Source: Clostridiales bacterium
GTDB lineage: Bacteria > Bacillota > Clostridia > Saccharofermentanales > Saccharofermentanaceae
Direction: 5' to 3'
NCBI GenBank assembly: GCA_017615325.1
Contig: JAGAAI010000006.1
Span: 85,270 to 149,269, forward strand
DNA: 64,000 nt
A model generated the notes under the pieces. That model saw only the letters and a program-made list of their open reading frames with translations. It was not told where the DNA came from and made no database searches. Numbering within the stretch: position 1 is the stretch's first letter; every line of letters starts with the position of its first letter. This document shows, piece after piece, positions 52,014 through 60,255 of the stretch. Position numbers and translations under genes: made by a program.

Positions 52014-53591
52014 TCAGCCCTTTTTATATGCGAAGAAACTTCCCTTTTGGTCGAGAATATACCCGCGTTCTGTCATAAGTTCATTTATGTCCTGTCTCAA
52101 TTTATAAGTCACGTATGAGTTATATAAAGACCAGTCTTCTTCAGGAACCTCTCCTTCCTTACTGCTGTTATCGTTAAGGAAGACTAGCATATCCGGTGTA
52201 TCAGTCTTCAAGTCTTCTATGAATTCATAATAGAGATCTTTGTTGTATGTTAAGGGGAACTGATAGAAGAACTTCTGATCTGTATATCTGTCAGAACAGA
52301 TATAGAATAGTCCGTTCCCGAAGAAATAGATGACGTCATCATCAGGAGATGTATTCTCTTTCACATATGTAACTACGGGACCGTCATAATAACCGGCCTT
52401 GCTCTCGATATCGAAAACAGTAACCATCCTCCAGCCCAGCACAAGAGCAAGCAGGAGAACAGGAACCATATAAATGATCTTTGTCAGTTGGTCTTTTATA
52501 TCAGACAAAAGTTTCTTAGTTAACAATATATCCAGGAAGAGCGTCACCGGAACAACAAAGCATGGAATGCAGCTTATAAAGTAGTGTTCGTAATCCCTTC
52601 CGCTTACAAGGCTTAAGATAAATGTAGCCAGAAGGAAAAGAGTATTGCAGTGCATGAAGCGTGACCTTCTGTGGACAACGGAAGCAACTATAACGGCTAT
52701 CCAGCCTATGATGAAGTATTTGGCATAAAGGCCAAAGCTTAAGATCCCGTAATAAGATCCTCCCTTTACCTTTACATAACTGATGTTATAGAGCCAGTAA
52801 TCCTTATAAAGATCTTGGAATGAACCCGTGACTCCGTGATAGATCAGCACAGGACAGAGTGCAAGCGCAACACCTGCCGTAAAGAGAAGGATGCACTTTA
52901 TGATCTCACGGCTTCTCTTAAGCTTGATGAGATATATGATTATCACCGGGACAAAGAATGCCCAGGGTGATACGAGATTGCATCTTATGAAGAATACGAC
53001 ACCAAAAGCAAAGCCCAAATAGACTATCGATAAAGGAGAATATTCTTTCTTCCTGAAGAAACGGAAAATGATATATAAAGATGACAGAGTAAAAGGCAAA
53101 GCCCAGAACTCCGTAAGATTGCCGTCAAGGCAGAGATAGAATCCAAAAAGGTAGATAGATGCGAACGCCGTAAGATATGGAACAAAGACTTTCTTGCTTA
53201 ACAGCCTCGATATCTTCAGCATGAAGAAAACTGTTATAGCACAGGCAAGAAGTTCAAGGATCCAGATACCGGTATCACCCAGGAATTCACCTACATACTC
53301 AATGAAATATAACCAGGAACCTTTATGGTCGAACATGTCCCTGTAGGGAACTTTCCCCTTATGCATCATCCTTGCGATATAGATAAATACACTCGAGTCT
53401 CCGCCATAGTACTTTCCGTTAAAAGGACAAAGGTCAAAATCAGAAGTTACAAGGAGACCTGTGGCAAGACTATAGATAAGATCTATAATCGCCTGTTTTC
53501 CCTTTCCAAGGTCAACGGCACGGTCATTGTCAGCAAACATAAGGACTACAACAGCCAAACAAAAAAGAACGATGCTGACAATATATAACAT
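52014..53591 (-). CDS. Polytopic membrane glycosyltransferase-like protein (GT39/PMT type)
   Basis: A 525-residue integral membrane protein with at least ten hydrophobic segments. The first extracytoplasmic loop contains PYRDMFDHKG, typical of GT39/ArnT-type enzymes that use polyprenyl-phosphate sugars, and YYGGDSSVF with an acidic residue before it. A soluble C-terminal part (about 400-525) has DDDVIYFFGNGLFYICSDR. Probably adds a sugar to a wall polymer or protein; the acceptor is unknown. It begins 12 bases after leuB, so it seems to ride on the leu operon without an obvious link to leucine synthesis. Confidence 0.8.
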   Translation of the reverse strand: MLYIVSIVLFCLAVVVLMFADNDRAVDLGKGKQAIIDLIYSLATGLLVTSDFDLCPFNGKYYGGDSSVFIYIARMMHKGKVPYRDMFDHKGSWLYFIEYVGEFLGDTGIWILELLACAITVFFMLKISRLLSKKVFVPYLTAFASIYLFGFYLCLDGNLTEFWALPFTLSSLYIIFRFFRKKEYSPLSIVYLGFAFGVVFFIRCNLVSPWAFFVPVIIIYLIKLKRSREIIKCILLFTAGVALALCPVLIYHGVTGSFQDLYKDYWLYNISYVKVKGGSYYGILSFGLYAKYFIIGWIAVIVASVVHRRSRFMHCNTLFLLATFILSLVSGRDYEHYFISCIPCFVVPVTLFLDILLTKKLLSDIKDQLTKIIYMVPVLLLALVLGWRMVTVFDIESKAGYYDGPVVTYVKENTSPDDDVIYFFGNGLFYICSDRYTDQKFFYQFPLTYNKDLYYEFIEDLKTDTPDMLVFLNDNSSKEGEVPEEDWSLYNSYVTYKLRQDINELMTERGYILDQKGSFFAYKKG

Positions 53592-53603
53592 CTTAAGTTA
53601 CCT

Positions 53604-54710
53604 TCAGCGGGTGATCCCGGAGATGATTGCATCTGCCATCTGACTTGATCTAACGAGCATCTCGCCCTCTTTGCCGATATAGATGTCAGCGGTCCTGTAA
53701 CCCGAAGTGACCGCATCAACAACAGCTTTTTCAATTGCATCAGCAGCCTCTGTAAGACCGAGGGAATACCTCAACAACATGGCAACAGACAGGATCGTTG
53801 CACAGGGATTTGCCTTGCCCGTTCCTGCTATATCAGGAGCAGAACCGTGAATGGGTTCAAATAAGCCGGGAGTTCCGGGAGCGCCGAGAGACGCTGACGG
53901 AAGCATTCCTACAGACCCTGTTATCATGCCTGCTTCATCAGACAAAATATCTCCGAACATATTGCTCGTAACGATGACATCAAACTCATGAGGACGCGAT
54001 ATCAGCTGCATCGAACAGTTGTCAACATAGAGGCATTCAATAACAACTTCAGGATATTCTTTGCTCATCTCAAAGAAGAGCTTGCGCCACAATCTGCTCG
54101 TAGTCAAAACATTGGCCTTATCAACGAGAGTTACCTTGCGGCATCTTCCCATTGCGGCATCGAAAGCTATCTTCAATATCCTCTTGATCTCGCCTTCAGA
54201 ATAAGTCTCTGTATCAAAAGCAACATGACCTTCAGGCTGGCCGTCAGATAAAACCTCACTGCTGTCGTATTCACCGCTCTTGCCAAAATAAATACCACCC
54301 GTAAGTTCACGGACGAAGAGGATATCCGTATCCTTGATATCCTTGATGGGCGATGCGTGTGACAGTTCATCAAATAATTTAGCCGGTCTTAAGTTAGCAT
54401 AAAGACCCAGTCCGGATCTTAACCCAAGCAAGGCCTTCTCAGGTCTTATTGATGGATCGACATTATCCCATTGGGGACCCCCGACAGCGCCCAACAATAC
54501 AGCATCGGATGCTTTGCAGATCTCCAAAGTCCCGGGAGTCAGAGGGACTCCGTTCTTATCTATGGAAGCGCCGCCTGCGAGAAGCATTTGAGTGTCAACT
54601 TCAAATCCGTATAGATCGCCTGCCTTATCCAGCACGCGCAACGCTTCTTCTATTATCTCGGGACCAATACCGTCTCCGGGGATTACTGCTATCTTATATC
54701 TTTCAGCCAT
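53604..54710 (-). CDS. leuB: 3-isopropylmalate dehydrogenase
   Basis: Oxidises and decarboxylates 3-isopropylmalate with NAD+ in leucine synthesis. Start at 54710 (binding site AAAGGAAAG) gives 368 residues; a longer frame reads back into leu[15 protein letters not shown] is the N-terminal signature; [27 protein letters not shown] is the substrate and metal site; [19 protein letters not shown] follows. It overlaps the end of leuD by 8 bases. Confidence 0.96.
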   Translation of the reverse strand: MAERYKIAVIPGDGIGPEIIEEALRVLDKAGDLYGFEVDTQMLLAGGASIDKNGVPLTPGTLEICKASDAVLLGAVGGPQWDNVDPSIRPEKALLGLRSGLGLYANLRPAKLFDELSHASPIKDIKDTDILFVRELTGGIYFGKSGEYDSSEVLSDGQPEGHVAFDTETYSEGEIKRILKIAFDAAMGRCRKVTLVDKANVLTTSRLWRKLFFEMSKEYPEVVIECLYVDNCSMQLISRPHEFDVIVTSNMFGDILSDEAGMITGSVGMLPSASLGAPGTPGLFEPIHGSAPDIAGTGKANPCATILSVAMLLRYSLGLTEAADAIEKAVVDAVTSGYRTADIYIGKEGEMLVRSSQMADAIISGITR

Positions 54711-55200
54711 TGCCCAACTTTCCTTTTGTATATTCGACAAGGCCCCCTGCGGCCATTATCTCCTTGATGAACTCAGGGAAAGATCCGGCCTGGAATGAGA
54801 GTCCTTTGGTAACATCAGTGATTACACCGCTGTCAAAATCCGCTTCAACGATATCTCCTGCATCGATAGCAGCAACTGCCTCAGGACACTCCATTATGGG
54901 AAGTCCGACATTTATGCTGTTACGGTAGAAGATCCTGGCAAAATCGGATGCGATAACAAGCGATACGCCTGATGCCTTGATCGCAACAGGTGCATGTTCA
55001 CGTGAGGATCCGCAGCCGAAGTTCTTTCCAGCAACAATGATATCCTCAACTTCTACACGTGATGCAAAATCAGGATCTATATCCTCCATGCAGTGACTTG
55101 CAAGGTGCTTAGGATCTGCGCTCGTAAGGTGCCTTGCAGGGATGATGACATCAGTATCTACATTGTCAGCGTATTTATGTACTTTTCCTCTAACAGTCAT
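54703..55200 (-). CDS. leuD: 3-isopropylmalate dehydratase small subunit
   Basis: Small subunit of the isopropylmalate isomerase. Start ATG at 55200 (AAGGGG nine bases upstream) gives about 165 residues; a GTG at 55209 sits on the binding site. Motifs: [13 protein letters not shown] near the start and [18 protein letters not shown]. Works with leuC, 18 bases upstream, and leuB. Confidence 0.95.
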   Translation of the reverse strand: MTVRGKVHKYADNVDTDVIIPARHLTSADPKHLASHCMEDIDPDFASRVEVEDIIVAGKNFGCGSSREHAPVAIKASGVSLVIASDFARIFYRNSINVGLPIMECPEAVAAIDAGDIVEADFDSGVITDVTKGLSFQAGSFPEFIKEIMAAGGLVEYTKGKLGNG

Positions 55201-55218
55201 AACTATCACCCCTTATAT

Positions 55219-56499
55219 TCAAGAATCAGATGGAACTGCGACGTGACCTGCGATCGCACTGGCACACGCAACGGGAATGCCTGCCAGGATAACCTTGGAT
55301 CCTGTATCCCCCATCCTTCCGACGAAGTTACGGTTGGTCGTAGATACACAAATTTCTCCGTCGGCCAACACCCCCATATGTCCGCCGAGACAGGGACCGC
55401 AGGTAGGTGTAGATATTACACATCCAGCATCGTCAAAGATCTTAAACCAGCCCTTATCAAGAGCCTCTCTCCATACGCGCTGGGATCCCGGGATAACAAT
55501 GCATCTGACGTTTGCGGCAACTTTCTTACCGGAGAAGAACTCTGCTGCAAGTTTTATATCATCAAGTCTTCCGTTAGTACATGAACCTATTACGACCTGG
55601 TCAATGACAACGTCCGACAAGGTACTTGCAGGAACAGTATTTGACGGCAGATAAGGCATTGCGCAAAGAGGCTCGATATCAGCAAGATCAATATCGATCG
55701 TCTTAAGATAAGTAGCATCCGGATCAGCTTGATATTCAGCATAGTCGCCTCTGGTAAATCTATCAGGATTAGTCTTGGCAATATATTCCCTGGTAACGTC
55801 ATCTACCGGGAATATGCCGTTCTTGGCGCCGCACTCTATTGCCATGTTGCATATGGTAAGCCTGTCGGCCATCGTAAGATCAGCGACTCCTTCGCCCGTA
55901 AACTCAACTGAATCGTAAAGTGCGCCGTCTACGCCTATCTTGCCGATAAGATAAAGGATAACGTCCTTACCGGTAACATATTTAGCCTTATGTCCATTAA
56001 GGTTTACCCTAATGGCATCAGGCACTTTGAACCAGGTCTTCCCTGTCGCCATAGCGCATGCAAGATCCGTAGATCCCACACCGGTCGAGAAAGAACCCAA
56101 AGCACCATAAGTACAGGTATGTGAATCCGCACCGATAACAACATCACCCGGCAGTACGAGTCCGTTATCGGGAAGGATAACGTGTTCTATCCCCATCTCA
56201 GCACGACCCAACTCGTAGTAGTGCTTAATATTGTGGGAACGTGCAAACTCACGCATCGTCTTGTTGAGTTTTGCGGAATTGATATCCTTATTCGGGGTGA
56301 AGTGATCCTGGATCATGGTGATCTTATCAGGGTCGAAAACATCCTTTAGCCCCATCTTCTCAAAAATCCTGATGGCAGGCGGAGTCGTTACATCATTGCC
56401 GAGGACCAGGTCAAGACTTGCTTCAATAAGGTCGCCCGAATTAAGATCCGACAAGCCGCAATGCTTTGCCAGTATCTTCTGTGACATCGTCATACCCAT
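55219..56499 (-). CDS. leuC: 3-isopropylmalate dehydratase large subunit
   Basis: Large subunit of the leucine-pathway isomerase carrying a 4Fe-4S cluster. 426 residues. DHFTPNKD, GADSHTCTYGALG, GSCTNGR and TPTCGPCLGGHMG carry the cluster cysteines; it is the shorter HacA/LeuC type. Binding site AGGAGG before the ATG. First gene of leuC-leuD-leuB. The 150-base upstream stretch is too short for a T-box; it contains a CCTCCTT sequence that could pair with the leuC binding site (see findings). Confidence 0.95.
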   Translation of the reverse strand: MGMTMSQKILAKHCGLSDLNSGDLIEASLDLVLGNDVTTPPAIRIFEKMGLKDVFDPDKITMIQDHFTPNKDINSAKLNKTMREFARSHNIKHYYELGRAEMGIEHVILPDNGLVLPGDVVIGADSHTCTYGALGSFSTGVGSTDLACAMATGKTWFKVPDAIRVNLNGHKAKYVTGKDVILYLIGKIGVDGALYDSVEFTGEGVADLTMADRLTICNMAIECGAKNGIFPVDDVTREYIAKTNPDRFTRGDYAEYQADPDATYLKTIDIDLADIEPLCAMPYLPSNTVPASTLSDVVIDQVVIGSCTNGRLDDIKLAAEFFSGKKVAANVRCIVIPGSQRVWREALDKGWFKIFDDAGCVISTPTCGPCLGGHMGVLADGEICVSTTNRNFVGRMGDTGSKVILAGIPVACASAIAGHVAVPSDS

Positions 56500-56598
56500 A
56501 AGACCGACCCTCCTGAAACGTCATTGATAACATGACTATATCATAAACCAAATAAAGGTTCTTGTATAACGAAACTATTAGCGATTTTGAACTATCGG

Positions 56599-56633
56599 AA
56601 GGAGGATAAGTTATGATTTATGCCAAGTCATAA
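56599..56633 (+). other. Strong Shine-Dalgarno followed by six-codon open frame
   Basis: AAGGAGG (56599-56605) precedes ATG at 56613, which opens MIYAKS and stops at TAA (56633). A small hairpin (GGAAG…CTTCC) follows. It could be a leader peptide on the plus strand, or the complement may act in the leuC leader as an anti-Shine-Dalgarno. No plus-strand promoter was convincing. Confidence 0.25.
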
Positions 56634-56654
56634 GGAAGTTTGGCAGACCCTTCC

Positions 56655-56701
56655 AAAAAAGACTGCCTCAGAAGTGAGAAATAGTCACAACTGAGGCAGT
56701 C
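56655..56701 (-). terminator. Terminator of Big2/SLH gene 56725
   Basis: GACTGCCTCAG pairs with CTGAGGCAGTC around a 19-base loop (itself partly paired, GTGA/TCAC), then TTTTTT on the minus strand, 23 bases past the stop codon. Confidence 0.9.
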
Positions 56702-56724
56702 GTTATCATCTTGTTAAGATCAGA

Positions 56725-58854
56725 TCATCCTTTCCCGTTGATATACTTATCATACTTATAAAGGAATGTAACCATCTGACGCCTTAAGCATTTGCCCTGA
56801 GGCTTGAATGTACCGTCAGAGTATCCTGCGAGTATCTTCTTCTCGGATGCCCAGATCGTTGCCTTATAGAAGTAATCCGTCTTCTTTACATCAGAGAACT
56901 TGTTCTGTGTTGACTTAGGATCAGGCTTTTTTGCCATTCTCCAAAGGAATGTAACAGTCTGTGCTCTTGTGCAGACACCCTGAGGATTGAACTTGGTCTT
57001 GGAAACACCGGTAGTTATTCCCTTCTCAACTGCCCAGAGTACAGGCTTATAGAAATAGTCTGACTTCTTGATATCCTTGAACTTTGTGGATGTTGATTTG
57101 GGATCAGGCTGTCCGGCAAGTCTCCAGAGGAAAGTTACCATCTGGGCTCTGGTACAGTCGTTAGCGGGCTTAAAGAGAGTCTGCTTGTCATAACCCTTGA
57201 CCACGTTCTTTTCCGTCAGATAGTAAGTGGGGGCATACCAGAAATCACTCATATTCAAAACGTCCTTATAATGTACTGACACAGCACATGTAGCCGTCTT
57301 GCCGGAAGCAGAAGCCGTGATCACAACATTGCCTGCCATCTTGGCAGTTACCTTGCCGTTCCCGTCAACTGTTGCGATGTTCTTGTCAGATGATGTCCAG
57401 CTGATCTTTGAATCCGAACCGCTGAGTTTTGCGGTAAGCTTAACAGTTTTCCCGCATACGGTATTAACTGCTTTCTTATCGATAGTGATATTTACCGGCT
57501 TGCTCGTCGCTGTCGGCGCCTTGGTCGGCGCCTTGGTCGGCGCCTTGGTCGGAGCCTTTGTAGGTTCAAGTTTATCTATGGGGCGTGTTTGGGTCTTACC
57601 GCATCTGGAACATGTTGAGGTTTCCACGCCGGTCTTGTCAACAGTTGCTTTTGTCGTGACGACCCATTCGCCCCAGTCGTGGCCGAGAGCATCTATCGGA
57701 TCAACCTTAACAAAATCACATTTGGCACATTTATAAGTCTTAGACCCTGCATTGGTGCAATCGGGATCTACGGTCACCGGTTCTCCAAGATCGTGCCTGA
57801 TCCTGACATTTATGTAAATAGAACCATCAGATGAAGAACTATCAAATTCGCCGCCCTCTATAGTCAGATAATCGGAGGGATCATCAGGAAGATAATAACC
57901 CCACTCTATATCCAAAGGAAGGTAAAGTGAGATGAATTCAACACCATTCAAAGAATACCTCTCCCCAATTTCCAGATTACCTTCACAAATGTAGCGCGCG
58001 AAGAAGATATTGTAATCTTTGACACTTATGTTCCCATTGGTTGCGATATCAGGGTCTATTGATAAACAGCCTACACTTCTTTTGGATATTTTGGTTATTT
58101 CTGCATCACATGCGGGAGCATTTATCGTTATGGTCGCCTTCGCAGGATCTGTCCACAATGCATAAAATACACGGTCATCCGTCAAACCGGTAATATTATC
58201 GGGATCGTTAGCATATTCATTAAGATCGGCATATGTCTTATTAATCCCGAACAGATAGAGTTTTTGAACGCCGTCATAAAGATCTTTTTCGAATCCTTTT
58301 CTGATCATTTCCGACAAAGAGTTTACGGCTTCTCCGCAAGTCTCGCCAAAGACCTCGGTAGTTACAGTTGACTTGCCTTTCTCAGCCTCGCTGATCTTTA
58401 CCATGCTAAAATCATTCAGAGCAACGGTTCTTTCCTGACCAAAGTATTCCTGGACAAAATTCTCATGTCCTTCTCCAAAATCGACAGTAACAGTATGTAA
58501 GGGTCTATAATGGACAGTGATATTGACATCATCATCAGGCATTACAAAGCTGTATTTATTGTTACTGACTTTACTCAGTTTCAATTCACCAAAATAATCG
58601 TTTACCAAACTTGCGTATAACTCGTACAGCGAATAACCTTCGTCAGGCGTCAGTGTGATGGTGACTTTCTCTCCCTGCGCCGCCGAAGTCTTATCAAGCG
58701 ACTCTGAACCATGAGCATCCCATGTGTAACTGTTTACGGTTATGTTATGAGTTTCATCTGCACGGACGCTGCTCCCCGGAACTATGATCATAGAGATCAG
58801 GAACAGGAGCGCCGTGATCACCGAAAAACACATAAGCTTCTTTTGTATTGCCAT
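56725..58854 (-). CDS. Secreted Big2/SLH protein with threonine-proline linker
   Basis: A 709-residue exported protein; start at 58854 has GGAGG and a signal peptide (about 1-32, VRADE). N-terminal region has a bacterial-repeat-like domain (about 35-120; PDEGYSL, FVMPDDDVNITVHY), then an unknown domain (about 120-385). Cysteine-rich C-x2-C repeats follow (about 395-455; YKCAKCD, CSRCGKT, with LGHDWGEW). A TKAP repeat linker (about 460-475) is encoded by imperfect 12-base repeats. Big2 (about 480-555) and three SLH repeats (about 557-709; CTRAQ, CTRAQ, CLRRQ) complete it. No LRR. A TATAAT box is upstream without a good -35. Confidence 0.88.
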   Translation of the reverse strand: MAIQKKLMCFSVITALLFLISMIIVPGSSVRADETHNITVNSYTWDAHGSESLDKTSAAQGEKVTITLTPDEGYSLYELYASLVNDYFGELKLSKVSNNKYSFVMPDDDVNITVHYRPLHTVTVDFGEGHENFVQEYFGQERTVALNDFSMVKISEAEKGKSTVTTEVFGETCGEAVNSLSEMIRKGFEKDLYDGVQKLYLFGINKTYADLNEYANDPDNITGLTDDRVFYALWTDPAKATITINAPACDAEITKISKRSVGCLSIDPDIATNGNISVKDYNIFFARYICEGNLEIGERYSLNGVEFISLYLPLDIEWGYYLPDDPSDYLTIEGGEFDSSSSDGSIYINVRIRHDLGEPVTVDPDCTNAGSKTYKCAKCDFVKVDPIDALGHDWGEWVVTTKATVDKTGVETSTCSRCGKTQTRPIDKLEPTKAPTKAPTKAPTKAPTATSKPVNITIDKKAVNTVCGKTVKLTAKLSGSDSKISWTSSDKNIATVDGNGKVTAKMAGNVVITASASGKTATCAVSVHYKDVLNMSDFWYAPTYYLTEKNVVKGYDKQTLFKPANDCTRAQMVTFLWRLAGQPDPKSTSTKFKDIKKSDYFYKPVLWAVEKGITTGVSKTKFNPQGVCTRAQTVTFLWRMAKKPDPKSTQNKFSDVKKTDYFYKATIWASEKKILAGYSDGTFKPQGKCLRRQMVTFLYKYDKYINGKG

Positions 58855-58965
58855 AAAACACCTCCAAAAACGGCATGTAAGCATATTGATCAACAAAATT
58901 ATTATACTTTTCCGGACATACAAAAAAAATAGACAATATTTAACGGATATGTCGCCTATGACAGA

Positions 58966-59529
58966 TCAAAGCCTTAATCTGTAAACTCCCGGTATCCTTA
59001 TGACAGGCACCGACAGGATGATACCGGCAGCAGCCTGGATAAGATTGTAGGGAACCGATCCCAATGCGCCCGCAACGCCATACATCTGAGGCAATGCTTC
59101 GAAAGCAAAGTAACCTAAGACCATTATAAGCTCGCATCCGATAAACACAGCCACAGACAGAGCAATGTATTTTCCTGAACGCATATAATCTTTTATCGTA
59201 TGTTCTCCGGACCTTGTATGTTGCTTAATACTCTTAGAAAAGAACAATCCTGCAAGAAGTCCCATCAGACCCTTTATAACAAATGTCGGTCCGATATACA
59301 TGGGATAGCCTGCAACAAGATCTGCAATAGCCGAACCTAAAGCGGCAGGGATAGCCGCCAAGGGACCTAAAATGAATGAACAGATGTTGATCATGACATC
59401 ACCTAAGTTAAGATAACCTGTCGGGATAGGTATCCTTATCTGTGTTGCTACGAAGATCAGGGCTGCCATAACGCCTGCAACCGCTATCTTTACAAGATTT
59501 GATCTTCTTTTGTTGCTGTCATTACTCAT
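58966..59529 (-). CDS. ECF transporter substrate-specificity (S) component
   Basis: About 187-residue membrane protein with five to six helices, the vitamin-binding subunit of an energy-coupling factor transporter. GYLNLGDVMINICSFILGPLAAIPAALGSAIADL and YPMYIGPTFVIKGLMGLLAG, quoted here in parts, place it near the riboflavin-type S family: key pieces are YLNLGDVMI and KGLMGLLAG. Ligand uncertain. Start ATG 59529 chosen with AAAGGGG nine bases upstream; earlier ATGs overlap that site. The A, A' and T subunits are not in the window. Confidence 0.85.
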   Translation of the reverse strand: MSNDSNKRRSNLVKIAVAGVMAALIFVATQIRIPIPTGYLNLGDVMINICSFILGPLAAIPAALGSAIADLVAGYPMYIGPTFVIKGLMGLLAGLFFSKSIKQHTRSGEHTIKDYMRSGKYIALSVAVFIGCELIMVLGYFAFEALPQMYGVAGALGSVPYNLIQAAAGIILSVPVIRIPGVYRLRL

Positions 59530-59580
59530 GTTCATCATCCCCTTTCAGCGGGTATTGTAAAGGTTATAACAAACATAAAA

Positions 59581-60255
59581 CTAGCCTTCAACTAATTCTT
59601 CTTGTAAAAACCTACAAAGTTTGTCGGTTTTATTGAATATTCTTTTGGCACCTGCCGAAATGAGTCTTTCTTCGCTCTGATATCCCCAGCCAACTGACAG
59701 GGACATAAAGCCCGCATTCCGGGCCGTCTCGATATCAACATCCGAGTCACCTATATAGACAGTCTCCTCCCTTTTGCACGAAAGAGAATCCATCAGAATA
59801 AGAGCTCCGGCAGGATCAGGCTTACGGGGAACGTCGTCTTTCCTGCCTGATACTGCTGAGAAGATATCTTCACCGAAGAAATGCCTTATCAGCTTTTGCG
59901 TTGGATAATCGTTCTTATTGGAATTAACAGCCAGAAGAAGACCTGACTCCTTAAGCGTCATCAGCATCGATCTTACGCCTGGGTATTCTCTTGTATATTC
60001 GATACAGTTCTCGTTGTAGTCTGCGTTAAAGAGGTCCATCATCCTGATAACTTCTTCTTCGCTTTCTATTCCGTCACAAGCCAGACTCTGGCGCATGAGA
60101 TTTGCGGCGCCGCGTCCGATAAAAGAAGTTATCAGTTCATCCGGCTGAGGAGCAAGCCCCATCTTTTCTCTTGCCTTGTTAACGGATATAACGAGTCCTG
60201 ATATCGTATCCAGGATCGTTCCGTCAAGATCAAAGATCGCAAGTCTTATCTTCAT
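59581..60255 (-). CDS. HAD hydrolase, phosphoglycolate phosphatase-like
   Basis: A 224-residue phosphatase of the haloacid dehalogenase superfamily (class with alpha-helical cap). Motif I FDLDGTILDT (residues 8-17), motif II VNSNK, motif III KPDP lysine and motif IV GDSDVDIETARNAG. Substrate unknown; phosphoglycolate or a sugar phosphate is likely by family. Its ATGA overlaps the stop of the GH2-like gene by four bases, so it is translationally coupled to it. Confidence 0.9.
   Translation of the reverse strand: MKIRLAIFDLDGTILDTISGLVISVNKAREKMGLAPQPDELITSFIGRGAANLMRQSLACDGIESEEEVIRMMDLFNADYNENCIEYTREYPGVRSMLMTLKESGLLLAVNSNKNDYPTQKLIRHFFGEDIFSAVSGRKDDVPRKPDPAGALILMDSLSCKREETVYIGDSDVDIETARNAGFMSLSVGWGYQSEERLISAGAKRIFNKTDKLCRFLQEELVEG

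Noticed and set aside
53604..56499. T-box or leader-peptide attenuator upstream of leuC
   Set aside because: Only about 150 bases are available and I saw no specifier loop or run of leucine codons.
57520..57560. GGTCGGCGCCTT tandem repeats as a separate regulatory repeat
   Set aside because: They simply encode the TKAP linker of the Big2/SLH protein.
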